Positions 1-10,219 of a stretch of DNA of 64,000 bases are shown piece after piece. The first letter of the stretch is position 1. Each line of letters begins with the position of its first letter. A model generated the notes under the pieces. It saw nothing but the letters and a program-made list of their open reading frames with translations, had not been told where the DNA came from and ran no database searches. The position numbers and the translations under genes are program-made. The stretch spans positions 1,952,559-2,016,558 of the forward strand of contig JAVDOI010000013.1 of the NCBI GenBank assembly GCA_032191485.1, read 5' to 3'. The stretch is from Leptoclinus maculatus (taxonomy: Eukaryota > Chordata > Actinopteri > Perciformes > Stichaeidae).

Positions 1-340
1 AATAGATTTTCTGTAATTGTTTTTGGATATTTTGTTAAATTGGTGCACAATATGACCGTGGATATGATCTAAAAAGGTTCAAAAGGGCATCTTTTAGGGG
101 CAAATGAAAATAAAAATGACTCAGAAACGTCACTAAGCAATTGTTTTACTGTCGTATTTGTTGATTAAACAACTGGGCAGTCGGAAGATAATGAATTAAT
201 AGCAGTTTTGATTAAACATTTGTCAGCTTTTGTCCTATCTGTTATTGTTAATTGAATACATTTTGGACAGACAATACAACAGCAAGTCAGAAAATGATGT
301 GAGAGAGACAGTTGTATGACATACATCACAGCTCCCTGGC

Positions 341-360
341 CGGTTCGAATCGAATCAGGG
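341..360 (+). repeat. Possible SINE remnant with tRNA B-box-like sequence
   Basis: The stretch GGTTCGAATC at about 342-351 matches the RNA polymerase III B-box consensus of tRNA-derived SINEs. It sits between short complementary stretches (TCCCTG upstream, CAGGGA downstream). No matching A box at the usual distance and no cloverleaf could be drawn, so it is not called a tRNA gene. It may be chance or a decayed SINE. Confidence 0.25.
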
Positions 361-670
361 ACACAGCAGCTTCATGGTATGCAGCTGCTTGTCCTCTGGA
401 ACACCCTGCATAACACGCAATTTCAAGACATCACTTTGTGGTCAGTTTTGATGGACATTAGACAATATTTCTGAAAAAAAAGGATTGATAGATTAGATGC
501 AATTAAAAGTAATTGCTATTTGCAGCTTTGGAGTTATTCATCAACGAGCTAATTTGGTCGCTAAAAAACCAATAGTGCAAAGTGTACAGCTGCTGTGGGG
601 AAAACAACAGAGCATTCATCACACCTGGTGTCAGGTTAACTCCTCTGGAGGGGATTTTATTCAAACACTG

Positions 671-712
671 AGAGGGGAGAGAGAGAGAGAGAGAGAGAGA
701 GAGGCAGAGAGC
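671..712. repeat. GA microsatellite
   Basis: A purine-only GA dinucleotide run with one G-rich and one GCA interruption, lying in the intron upstream of the readable cadherin exons. Small reading frames across it encode only alternating R/E or S/L residues and are not genes. Confidence 0.9.
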
Positions 713-810
713 AACACATTGGGGGTGATGTAACAAGGCAGGAGGGCTGATTGGTGGCTCCTGCACCAGGGCCGAGGCATCAGGTCTGCAGCAGATCAAG
801 CCCTGTGAGC

Positions 811-824
811 GGGGGGGGGGGGGG
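811..824. repeat. Poly-G run
   Basis: Fourteen consecutive G residues inside the upstream intron. The length is likely to vary between individuals and is prone to sequencing error. Confidence 0.85.
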
Positions 825-831
825 AGAGCAG

Positions 832-880
832 ACTGGTAGCGCAGCCGGTTTCAGGCGAAGCTCTGACTGAGACGTTTGGG
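832..880 (+). repeat. Possible tRNA-like SINE fragment with an A box
   Basis: TAGCGCAGCCGG at about 837-848 matches the polymerase III A-box consensus and the wording GGTAGCGCAGYCGGTT that I remember from fish tRNA-derived SINEs. A B box is not seen in the following 60 bases, so this would be only the head of a decayed copy. Confidence 0.3.
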
Positions 881-1476
881 GAAATGAAGAAATTCGTCAG
901 CAGTCTGGTAGAGAGGCGGCTGAATCAGCAGTCTGTCTCTGACACGGTGGAAGCATTGTTGTTTCAGTAAATGCTTTCACGCATTTTCAAATACAAGTCA
1001 TCCTGTTTGTTGACGAGTCGTAGTTGTACATTATATAAAAGAACTGGTTTCTGTTCTTGACCCTTGAAAAACATCCAGCAGTTCTGAATTACCTCTATCC
1101 ATCACACTATGTGCCGAGGTGATCTGGAAATGTTAACAAAATTGCTCAGCGACTGCATCAGAGAAATATTCACTGCCTTGTTTCAGCACTGACAGGTCTG
1201 ACATGCAGTCAGTTCAGGACTAGTTGACACCTTCTGGTGAATATTTTCACATGTTCATGTCGGAGCATTTTGACCTGGAGGAGTTTTATTCCCCATTAGA
1301 AAGACATATTTGACATTAATAAAACAAAAACCTTCCAGCTGTCAAAATCTGGACAGTTTCCTGTTAACCAGTGTACCCGATACAGGCAGGACAACTAGAA
1401 AGTTAAAACCAAGTGAGAGACGAATGCCTTCCTCTTCACCATCAAAGCACATGACTTGTATTTTCATTTTTAACAG

Positions 1477-1594
1477 GTGATTCAGACATTCAGTGCAAAA
1501 GACCAGGATCTACCGACTGCTGGACAACAGTTCTCCTTCAAATCACCAAAGGAAGACATGAAAAACAAGAATTTCACCATTCGGGACTTTGGAA
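1477..1594 (+). CDS. cdh12: Cadherin exon: EC4/EC5 junction region
   Basis: The exon begins after the acceptor AG at 1475-1476 and ends before the donor GTAAGT at 1595-1600. It is 118 bp, which is the length I recall for the equivalent type II cadherin exon. It encodes 39 full residues starting VIQTFSAKDQD and ending FTIRDFG, with one base left over (phase 1). The start VIQT-S-A-D-D and the NFTIRD end are typical of the EC5 beginning in this family. The split codon becomes AAC (Asn) when joined to 3281. Confidence 0.9.
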
Positions 1595-4500
1595 GTAAGT
1601 CTTCCTGTATTTTGACAACAACTCATTTTGGTGACAGTACAGTGTGAAACGGACTGATTATATAATCTGGAGAGATATTTTTATAAGCTTTATTTTACCA
1701 GGATATATGTTTTGAGGGGGTTACACAACACGTATGTTTACACTTTATGCAGCTTCATCATGTGAACTAAACCTCATCACTCACAGCGCGACTCCTGATA
1801 AATTACAATGTAGCAGTATGAATGATAAAGAAATGGTGCCTGCAGGCAATTACAGTTTCTCGGAAAGAAATCAGATGATAAATAGAAACTTTTTTTTAAT
1901 GAAATAAAAACACACAGCTTTAAAATATCTGTAAATGGTATTGAAAGTGGCGTTGATAGTGATTCAAAAATCGTATATTGTTAACAACGGCTGAATTTTG
2001 GGGGCAAATAATCCAACAAATAGAACCATTATTCTTATTATTGCATCTCTACTTGAAGCTAGTTAGTGTGGAATTTGGACGCCCATTTGCTATTTGGAAA
2101 TGTTGTTGCTCATAGCTCATGGAGTGACATGTCCCAGTGCTAAAAATAAGTTAAACACATGCAGCCAGACGTTTTCTCATGATAAGGGCATATATGACAC
2201 TCTGCAGTGTGCGCTGGCCGAGCCCTTTGAAGTCTAACCAGAAAGACGGGTAATGAAAAGTGGGACATGGCAGGATGAAGCCAGGGGAAACAAATGCATT
2301 CACCATCCTTGACAACACCGGGTCCGAACCTCTGATCCAGTTTTCCCTCTTTTGGACACACCGTCTTGCAGTTTCCTGAGTGCCAGAGGCCCCTGCAAGC
2401 ACACTCTCCAGATACAGAGGGAGATCTGATGGGCAGGGACAGGAAGCACAAACACCACAGGCACCGCAGGACAGGTTCGGCAAAAGAGGGAGAGAGAGAT
2501 AGAGAGAGAGAGCCCAAACAAGATCACGGTTGTGCAAAACATGCAAGGTGTGCTAAAACGCCCGACCTGTCAGGAAAAAGTGCCAGGCTCTGTCAGTGGA
2601 ACAAACCCGGCGTGACAGGGGTCAGACGGTCCAGCTGTAGCAGGCAGGTCCGACCTGACACGTTGCCTCTCCGTCCTACGCACTGTCGGCCTCTATTCCA
2701 CTCGCCCATCCTCACACCTCCGGCTGCCTTCCCAAGTTGTTCCCATTGTGTGTTTTTATTTATATTCTGTATCTATCATCTCTCATTGCTGCCTGCACTC
2801 AGAGATAACAAAATAACAACCGATCCCAACGCAAAAACGCTTTGCAGTGTTTCGGGGGAATGATGTACTGGGTGTGGTTGGGCTCTATCGGCTTTGAAAG
2901 AAAGCGGCGTAAAACGGCGAGAGCTTTGATAAGGCCGCTCTTTGATACGTTGCAGTTTCTCTTCACATTCAGGGAGGCACATTGGATAGAGGGTTTGATA
3001 TCAAACATAAAGAGCTATCAGACATTGAGAAGTTGTATCTCTCTCATACTTGGACCTCCCGTGATGTAGCTCAGGAGGATCGTCCGATTGATGTGAGGTA
3101 ATACTTGGGGGTGTATTTTCTTTTGGTCAGAAAACTCTCTAACCTGTATAGATCAAGGAATAAGCACTTGCTGCACTACTTCAGGCCTCCCCATGCAAAT
3201 TTGGAAGATTTGTTTAATCCAAGACCACATGCACCGCCTGTTTTGAAGGTTTCTTTTTGATTTCCCCCCCTATCATCTAGACAACACAGCTGGGATTGTG
3301 ACAAAGCGGAATGGCTTCAGACGGCGTTTGCAGGAGATCTACTTCCTTCCTGTGGTGATTGACGATAATGGCTACCCTCCTAAGAGCAGCACCGGCACTC
3401 TGACCATCCGTGTATGTGGCTGCGAATCAAATGGCTCCCTGCTAACCTGCAGCGCCGAGGCCATCTTTCTCCCCGTGGGCCTCAGCACAGGAGCTCTGGT
3501 CGCCATCCTGCTGTGTATCATCATCCTGTTAGGTGAGACCTTCTTGATCATAATTTCAATTGACATATTAGGTGAATTTGTACCTTTTAAAATCTGCCCT
3601 GGAGTAGTCTTGTGATGTAAACGTTTAAGATGATTGTAAGACACTGAGCTCGACACCTAAAATACAAAATTTCAAACAGCCAGATCTATTAACATTTTTT
3701 TACACCAATCCAATCCACGCTGAGCTGACCGTCAGACTTGGTCTGGCATCTCTCCAGGAGTGTCCGCAGTTAATTACAGAACCCATATGAATTTGGTCAT
3801 TCAATGAGACGTTAAAGATTGGAGGGAGGGACGCTTGGCTCTATAAACTAAATCCAATCTCGCTGCTCTGTGGCTGCTTCCCAGGCTACAGCTTTTACAT
3901 TTCCCACAAGGTCATGGTTGTAAAACTCCTCCTTCATTCTCCGCTATTAATGTCCAAACTCATTTACATAGCAGGGAGGACGTAAATGTAGCTTTATGGG
4001 ATCATTTTCTGAATTATGAATATGAGATAGTCCGTTGTTACGGAAGCTCCTGTTTTACAGTGGAAGTCAAGGGTAGCCATGACCTTTGAATTGAGCTCTA
4101 TTTGAGCTCTATTTACTTTTCTCTGTGTGTCTCTCTCTAATGTTCACTCCAGCAAAGAATCCACTGTTACATTTCAGCTGCGTCTCATAAATCCTCTTTC
4201 ATTATATTCATGTGAAATATCTGCTTCATAGCTATATAGCTTTATATGTAAGTGAACATAAAACCACACGGTCGATAGTTGTGGTGTGTGCGGTAGAGCT
4301 GTGGCAGTGTGTGGATCTCAGAGGAATGTCTTCAAAGCTCCAAGTTGACTCCCCCCCCCCCCCCCCCCTAAAGGCTGAGGCAGACGCCAAACAGAACTCA
4401 CACTGAGAACATTTCCACAGAGCCACTTAGTTCCCGTGCAGGATTTGTCAGGATGACCCAGTTGTCCTGTGAGGAGAAACGATGAGTTAAATTAAACAGA

Positions 4501-6333
4501 TCAGCGCAGGGACTTTCATCCGCATTGCCGTTTCTCCCAAAACTGATGTGGATTGGGCTGCACACAGTGACGAGCTGTGTTCAACCAGTGTGTCCTCCAA
4601 TAACGGACTGTTGTTGAAGTCCACGCTGGTGCCACTGGGGGGAGCTGGCACACTATACACAGGTAGATAAAAATCGCATGGTAGTCAAGGGAGGCAGATA
4701 GGAAGTGAGATTCAGCAAGGACGGGAAGAAGAGACCTCCTTAAGCCTTTTTTTTCTTATTTATTGGACTCATTCACATGAATGATTTCAGTTTTATCCTG
4801 GCCAGTGCCTAGATGCAACTGTATATTAAAAACCCAAAGGAAAACGTATTTTCCTGCATATTTCAGCGAGGAGACAGAGAGAGGGACACGGAGGGAGACA
4901 GATTGAACTGAGAAAATTCATTGTAACGTTATATGTTGAAAATCACACTGTGGCACTACAGTGTCTGAAATATGCAGAACCTCGGGCAACCGCTGAAGGG
5001 TTGCATGAAAAAAGACTAATCTGTGTGCTTTGGGTATATTCCCAGCGGTACAATTTTACCCAACAGTGCTCGTGCTATCTATTGAAAGCATATAATGCTG
5101 CCAGCACACTTCATTTGCCTTGAGCCCCAACTCCCAGAAGGCATTGAATTGCAGGTCAAACCGGGATGAAAACTGTGTTTTTTGATGTCTAGGTTACTTA
5201 TAACCATAGTTTCAGTGGGATTGCATTTACTGTATATTCACAGCCACAGTAGCGTCCCTGTGAGACTGTACTCGGCACAGAGGAGCTTCGAGCTTACTGT
5301 CAACACCTGAATGCTAACATGCTCACAATCTTATCTTAGTTTGTAAGCATGCAAAAGATAAACACAAATTACAGCTGAGGCCGATGGGAATGTCACTAGT
5401 TTCCCACATATGTGTATAAACCAAAGTGAAAATAACATTTAGACCTGCTGGTGGTACTAGCTACAATGTCAGGGTATCATCGAAGTCATAACAATTCATG
5501 CTGAGGGGGGATTTGAATAAATGTGACATGTAATGATTTTAATGAGATTTAATGGAAATCCATCCAAAAGTTGTCTGGACATTTTACTGCAAAACAGCAA
5601 TGCTTAGCAAACGATGGCGCCTTATGACAATTCACCCAAGTCATTTGGGTTCATCCTCTGGGGAACATATAAAAAGCACAAACCACATTTGACCCAGTTT
5701 TAACCCAAAGACCATAACTTGTACCCCATCATATCTTTTTTTCCTGACAGGAAACGTGTTTAAGGCTCAGTTATGTGGATGTGTCAACGGTGGACTAACT
5801 TTCTCGATTTCTTTCCTCCAGTAATCGTGGTCCTCTATGTGGGCTTGAGGCGGCAGAAGAAAAAGGAAACCCTCATGTCATCCAAAGAGGACATCCGGGA
5901 TAATGTGATCCACTATGACGACGAAGGTGGCGGTGAGGAGGACACGCACGCATTTGACATGGGGACACTTCGCAATCCCAAGGTTGTCAAAGAGAATCTG
6001 TTCCGCAGGGACGTCAAACCTGAGATGAAGAGAGGTCCCAGGCCGGCGGTCTCGCAGGACAGCGCCGACATCAGAGACTTCATCAACCAGCGTCTGACAG
6101 AGCACGACGTGGACAACGCGGCACCGCCCTACGACTCCCTGGCCACGTACGCTTACGAGGGCGACGGCTCTGTGGCAGAGTCGCTCAGCTCCATCGACTC
6201 TCTTGCCATAGACCTCGAGGAGGACTATGATTACCTCAATGACTGGGGGCCCCGCTTCAAGACACTGGCAGGGATATTTGGGGAACAGTCAGAAACTCAG
6301 TCGGACTCAACCACTACGGAGAATACACATTGA
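1477..6333 (+). CDS. cdh12: Type II classical cadherin, 3' part (cadherin-12-like), three exons
   Basis: This is the 3' end of a calcium-dependent cell-cell adhesion receptor of the type II cadherin family, which acts at the plasma membrane, mainly in neural tissue. The three exons (1477-1594, 3281-3532, 5822-6333) splice in one frame and give 293 residues of a protein that is usually about 790 long; the signal peptide, propeptide and EC1-EC4 must lie upstream of the window. In order one sees the end of EC5 with cysteines at residues 85, 87 and 96, a membrane helix at about 111-132, a basic stop (RRQKKK), the p120-catenin patch EGGGEED at 158-164, and the beta-catenin segment with DWGPRFK inside 258-277. 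The juxtamembrane string RRQKKKETLMSSKEDIRDNV and the LRNPKV motif fit my memory of CDH12 better than CDH6, 8, 10 or 18. The family assignment is firm. The paralogue is likely but was not checked by alignment. No truncation or frameshift is visible. Confidence 0.9.
1595..3280 (+). other. Cadherin intron (1686 bp)
   Basis: The intron starts with GTAAGT and ends with TATCATCTAG after a pyrimidine-rich tract with a C run. It is phase 1. It contains a GA-rich tract at about 2488-2513. Overlapping open frames on both strands at 2140-2863 have no recognisable domain and differ in every frame, so they are treated as chance in a moderately GC-rich stretch. Confidence 0.85.
2488..2513. repeat. GA-rich tract in intron
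   Basis: An imperfect GAGA dinucleotide tract with one AT interruption. It is responsible for the charged repeat seen in one of the spurious open frames over it. Confidence 0.8.
3281..3532 (+). CDS. cdh12: Cadherin exon: EC5 and first half of the membrane helix
   Basis: The exon follows the acceptor at 3279-3280 and stops before the donor GTGAG at 3533. It is 252 bp and enters and leaves in phase 1. It encodes the family signature FLPVVIDDNGYPPKSSTGTL, then TIRVCGC and the third cysteine in LLTCSAEA, typical of the membrane-proximal EC5 domain. The hydrophobic stretch from ALVAILLC onward starts the transmembrane segment, which is completed by the next exon. Splitting the helix by an intron at this point is usual in classical cadherins. 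Confidence 0.95.
4351..4368. repeat. Poly-C run
   Basis: Eighteen consecutive C residues inside the last cadherin intron. A length polymorphism or sequencing slippage is expected. Confidence 0.9.
5256..5605 (-). mobile_element. Interspersed fish repeat, copy 1 (reverse)
   Basis: The reverse complement matches the wording of a very common percomorph repeat, with phrases such as GCTGAGGCCGATGGGAATGTC, AACATGCTCACAAT and AATTCATGCTGAGGGGG in this strand. The same phrases occur in the opposite orientation at 7305-7975 and 9165-9660. I do not know its formal class. It carries no coding capacity and is well diverged from the other copies. Confidence 0.7.
5822..6333 (+). CDS. cdh12: Last cadherin exon: second half of helix and catenin-binding tail
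   Basis: The exon starts at 5822, where GTA (Val) is completed across the splice, and ends at the TGA at 6331-6333. It encodes VIVVLYVGL to finish the membrane helix, then the basic RRQKKK. The juxtamembrane EGGGEEDTHAFD region binds p120-catenin, and PPYDSLATYAYEG with a serine-rich stretch is followed by DYDYLNDWGPRFK, which binds beta-catenin and so links to actin. The segment between LRNPKV and DIRDF is the least conserved, as in other family members. The tail ends in a short T/S-rich stretch. A single long terminal exon is usual for this family. Confidence 0.95.
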
Positions 6334-6386
6334 TGTTATTCACAGACTCGAAAAGCAAATATGTAACAATGTTCTTTAAGTTGGCG

Positions 6387-6387
<1 letters not shown>

Positions 6388-6421
<34 letters not shown>
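6388..6421. repeat. CA microsatellite in the 3' UTR
   Basis: Seventeen uninterrupted CA units, transcribed in the cadherin mRNA if the UTR call is right. Confidence 0.95.
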
Positions 6422-6422
<1 letters not shown>

Positions 6423-6879
6423 CCACGTTTTCCCATCGTTTTCCTCCCATGTTATCAGTTTTCATCTTTTTCCAGCTCACCGGTTTCTATTTTACGTGGT
6501 ACTTTAAACCATGCTCAGTCCCAAAATTGTAAAAAGAAAAAAAGAGGGAACATATGGTAACATGATTAGATGAGCCAAGCAGCCAATCAATTACCTTTCG
6601 ATTGAATGTTCTTGTCTTACATTTTGTTTCCTGTTGGGGACTACGCATACACACGGAAATGTTGTCATTTCCTTGAACATCCTTAAAAGTGCCTCAATAT
6701 AATTGTTCTGTCACTTGCTATTTCATGCCACATATCCAGTGTTGTTTCTTAGAACCCCATAGGTTTAGCTGATTCAGTCAGCATACTGTGCTCTGACTGG
6801 CTGAATCATCTACCGACACCAATGTCAACTCTGTGGGGACAATGAAGTGGCCCGAGTTTGGCCAAAGATGTTTTGAATG

Positions 6880-6950
6880 TTATTTATTGTTCTATTTATT
6901 TATTGGCTGATTGAGTTTGATTCAATTTTGTGTATTTATCTATTTATCTC
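6880..6950 (+). promoter_or_regulatory. AU-rich element cluster in the 3' UTR
   Basis: Several ATTTA pentamers occur, including two copies of the nonamer TTATTTATT (6880-6888 and 6896-6904) and two more ATTTA units at about 6934-6947. Such clusters are known to recruit mRNA-decay and stability factors. That it works so here is inference. Confidence 0.55.
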
Positions 6951-7115
6951 TCAGTCATCAACCTGTATTTTTTATTTTTGGAGACACTCGAGGAATTTTG
7001 TAATTTAAAAAGGCCCACATGAAAATGTACGTTTCTGTTAGGTGGGTCCTGTGAATAGACTTGTACTAGAGTTGTAAAAAAAAGATTAGGGCTAAATACT
7101 GCAGTTCAGTCATGT

Positions 7116-7140
7116 AATAAACACAGTTTTCTTAAATAAA
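7116..7140 (+). terminator. Polyadenylation signals of the cadherin transcript
   Basis: Two AATAAA hexamers lie at 7116-7121 and 7135-7140, with a T/GT-rich downstream element at about 7161-7192. Together they mark the likely transcript end. Confidence 0.75.
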
Positions 7141-7304
7141 CCACACTTGGACAAAATCCCTTTCTGTGTTCACTTATTTTGCTCCGTGTGATCTATGAAT
7201 ATTTAAAGTCCATCCACCACTGGATTATGTGATGTGCATGATGATGACTTTGAAGTGACCTATTCCTTCTATGCCTCCAATATTTAGCAACATTAGGACT
7301 GGCA

Positions 7305-7975
7305 ATGTTCCACCACTTTGGTCCAAAATAAAATATCTCAACAAATATAACTTGCCAAGGAGTTTTGTATACACGGTCTCAAGAGGATGACGCCTACTCT
7401 GGTGATCCTCTGACTCGTCCTCTAGTGCCACCAGCGGGTTAAACGTTTTGCTTTTGTGTGAAATTAATGGATCAACATTACATTTGGTATAAACACATTT
7501 GGTGCCCAGAGGATGAATCCTGATGATTTTGGTGCTCCCTTTACTTTTGATGTAGCACCAGCAGCAGGTCAAATGTATTCATCATCAAGTTGAATATCTA
7601 CACATCTACCTGATGGATTGGCAAATCATTTAGTACGGACATTCATGGTTTCTACACAATGTACCCAAATGGCTTTGGGTGTCACTGATATTTCCTCTAG
7701 AGCCATCAGAGGGACGGGATAGCTTGTGAGGAACCTTGGTACAGATATTTATGTTTTCATGTCTATGTGATGCCCTCACGTTTAATCCGGCCCCATCATC
7801 AGGTCAAACATTGAATTTTGCCCAATTAGCCTGTATTATGTTAACATGCTAAACTACAATGATGACCGTGGTAAACATTACCTGCATGTCAGAATGTTAA
7901 CATTGTCATTGGGAGTGTTAGCATACCGCTGCTAGCAATTAGCTTATAGCAGCTATTGTAACCCACAGAGCCACT
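7305..7975 (+). mobile_element. Interspersed fish repeat, copy 2 (forward)
   Basis: The copy contains phrases of the common percomorph repeat in order: a CCACTTTGGTCCA start, CTGGTGATCCTCTGACTCG, CCTCTAGTGCCACCAGC, CCATCATCAGGTCAAA, GTTAACATGCTAAACTACAA and ATGTTAACATTGTCATT. It is the longest copy in the window. The open frame on the opposite strand across 7225-7572 is a product of the repeat, not a gene. Confidence 0.7.
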
Positions 7976-7979
7976 AAGG

Positions 7980-9160
7980 TGGCTGCAAAAATGATCTCTT
8001 AAATCCCTACCTTTTAAATTCTTTATATTTTGTAAATTCTGTTTAATTTGCATTGCCTGCATTGCATGTATTACAGTTGACTGGTTTTCTTCAGACAAAA
8101 TCGACAAACAAATGCTTCCTGATTTGACTAAACGTCCCCATGCCAAGGAGAGACAATCAAAATGCAAGAATTACAAGTCACACCAAGGCTTCAGCAAAGT
8201 ATCAAGAGGGCCAATTCCCCCTGTCTTTGAATGGAGTAGCTCAGACCTTTCTCTCCATGGTCTGGTGACGGCATAATGGAAGTTATGGACGAAAGCCAAA
8301 GCAGTCAGTGACATACAATGCATAGCCTCGAGCAATGGATGCGAGGTGATTCTCCTTTCTGTCTCTCTCTATCACATCCAATAGGTATCCCTCAAGGCCG
8401 AGCTTCAGTAAATGTGCAATGAAGTGTTTGAATTGACATTAAGCAATCTATGACCCTTGCAGACAGCAGGAATTACAACAACAGTGACATAACTGACCTT
8501 CTACACCCCCATGCCCATCCTTTTGAGTTATAGTGGTCCGACACTGACACCAATGATGTAGTCACATTTTCAAAGACAAATGAGTGATTTAGAGCCAATT
8601 AGAGCAGAAATACAACTGATATATCGCCATAAAACAAACTACAGTTCTAATGGAAAAGGCGTCGACTAGATTTAACTTAAAATACCAATGTTTATGTTTT
8701 CCTCTTGTGGTCATGCAAAGGTAGTTTACAGTGATATGGCAGTTTTGGAAGGCACTGACAAACAGTCTTTCTGCCGATCAAGTAACATATCAACAGGTGA
8801 TTTTGGAAGGCAATGGCATACTGTGTTGTGAAGTTTGCTGCTCTGTATTTGATTTTTTGTGGCTTCATAACAAAGCATGCAGTTGCAGCAATGAGCTTTC
8901 TTCCAAACGTTCCCCGTCCTTCAGTCTTACCTTAAAGGCTTCTACTGTGGTCATTGTTGTACTACCTAGTTTATTATTGGAACTAAAGTGACCTGCAATC
9001 TTCCTCTTTCTCAAAACTGTGAGCGTAGCACTGAAATGATCAGTCAATTATTCGCTTAGGGGATCAACAGAAAAGTGTAAGCTCCAGCTTTTCCACTGTG
9101 AGGATTTGCAGTTCTTGTATATCTCATACCATGACAAGCTGAATGGCTTTGGGTTTTGAG
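7980..9160. other. Noncoding sequence, nothing recognised
   Basis: Between two repeat copies there is ordinary AT-rich sequence. Small open frames (for example at 8731-8991) show no motif, no splice support and no codon pattern that stands out. Confidence 0.5.
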
Positions 9161-9164
9161 GCAT

Positions 9165-9660
9165 GCTAGTGACTTATCCTTTTGAAATATCTCAACATGT
9201 ACTTTATCAATTGGCTTCAAATTTAGTAAAGGCATTAATTGTTTTCAGGAAATGAATCCAAATGACTTTGGAGATCCCCTGACTTATCATCTAGAGTTAC
9301 CATGAGGTTGACATTCGTGGTTTGAGTGGAATTTCTTGACACCTGTAAGATGGATTGCCATGAAATTAGGTGTGCACATCCATGTCCTCCTCAGGAAAAA
9401 CTGTAATCACTTCAGCTTTCCTCAATGGCCCTCATCAGGTCACAATTTAAATGTGTCCAATATTTAATGCAAAACTAATGACATTCCCATCGTTCTCAGC
9501 TGTAATTTGTGTTTAGTGCTAATTAGAAATGTTGGCAAACCATGCTAAACTGTATCCGTGAACATGGCTTGTGCGTCACTGTGAGCATAGTAGCTCATCA
9601 ATGTTAACATATAGCTCAAAGCACCAATGTGAACAGCCTCACAGAACTGCTGGCAGCATC
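9165..9660 (+). mobile_element. Interspersed fish repeat, copy 3 (forward)
   Basis: The phrases GACTTTGGAGATCCCCTGAC, ACCATGAGGTTGACATTCGT, ATGGATTGCCATGAAATTAG, AAAACTAATGACATTCCCAT, AGCTCAAAGCACCA and CAGCCTCACAGAACTGCT follow one another in the order expected for this family. Compared with copy 2, the upstream part is shorter and the 3' part extends further. Confidence 0.75.
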
Positions 9661-9794
9661 TCGGGCTCTGGTCGTAGGTTCTTTTTACAGACATAATGAT
9701 GACTGAGACTGCATGTTTCTCAAGAGTTCCTGTATGAGTACCAAAACTCTTGTTAACCTTTATCCTAGTACTATTGAGAGTATCTTGACAGCCT

Positions 9795-10215
9795 GTGTTA
9801 CAAGTGCGGTTTTGCAACCTGACTGCACAGGACTGTAGACTGCTCCAGAGAACTTCAAAGACAGTACTGAGAATCAGTGGCGCAGAACTGCACCGATGTC
9901 ATAACATTTACGGTACACCACTTGCTGCAAAAGCATCATTAAGGACACCAGCCGCCCCGCTCATGTTCTGTCCTTGGTCCTTCCTTTTAAAAAAAAAGAC
10001 GAGTATTCTTTCCACAAGTATGTTCAGGATGCTGAACAGCTGACACAACCATATGCACCTCCATTTTGTGTTGTTGTGTACTCTACTGCTGTGTTATCCT
10101 GTACTGTATATTGTGTAAATACATAGTTTATGCCTCTTTTGTTCAGGCAGAGAGAGCCAGAGTACTAGAATTCATCGTATTTCTAATACACATGACGATG
10201 AAGTTGAACTTGAAC
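9795..10215 (+). mobile_element. 3' end of an L2/CR1-like LINE retrotransposon
   Basis: The frame at 9795-10043 reads FCNLTAQDCRLLQRTSKTVL and RISGAELHRCHNIYG, resembling the C-terminal end of fish L2/CR1-type reverse transcriptase ORFs. In those, an LQR-VKTA-RI-G box is followed by ...DI and a conserved SLLPSG-YRS box. The second box is destroyed by frameshifts, although 'CCTTGGTCCTTCCTTTT' retains a trace. The 3' tail ends with wording like ATGACGATGAAGTTGAACTT, typical of such elements. It is a 5'-truncated dead copy, which is the usual fate of LINE insertions. Confidence 0.65.
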
Positions 10216-10219
10216 ATCA

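Larger units (their letters stand above)
1..1476 (+). other. Upstream intron of the cadherin gene (3' part)
   Basis: No coding exon is visible here. The stretch ends in a pyrimidine-rich tract and AG at 1475-1476, directly before the first readable exon. It contains a GA-rich microsatellite (about 671-712), a 14-base G run (811-824) and two short tRNA-like stretches (near 341-350 and 837-848). Calling it intron is an inference from the acceptor and from the missing 5' part of the gene. Confidence 0.75.
3533..5821 (+). other. Cadherin intron (2289 bp)
   Basis: The intron runs from GTGAG at 3533 to the AG at 5820-5821, preceded by the polypyrimidine tract TTTCTTTCCTCC. It holds an 18-base poly-C run (4351-4368) and a reverse-oriented copy of an interspersed fish repeat (about 5256-5605). 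If it were retained, translation would continue in frame to a stop at 3613-3615, giving a receptor without the catenin tail. Confidence 0.9.
6334..7158 (+). other. Cadherin 3' untranslated region
   Basis: The region follows the TGA and ends shortly after the second AATAAA. It includes a CA microsatellite (6388-6421) and AU-rich elements (6880-6950). The cleavage point is estimated to lie 10-25 bases after 7140, because a GT/T-rich stretch follows at about 7161-7192. No coding frame of interest is present. Confidence 0.75.

Noticed and set aside
341..360. Possible tRNA gene at the B-box-like sequence
   Set aside because: No acceptor stem, anticodon arm or A box at the right spacing could be drawn.
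2140..2863. Overlapping open frames of up to 165 codons on both strands
   Set aside because: They lie within a cadherin intron, overlap in several frames, lack domains, and are partly produced by a GA tract.
5773..5821. Alternative start at 5773 giving a longer N-terminal extension of the last cadherin exon
   Set aside because: The bases before 5822 are the polypyrimidine tract and acceptor of the intron, and the splice from 3532 restores the family sequence exactly.
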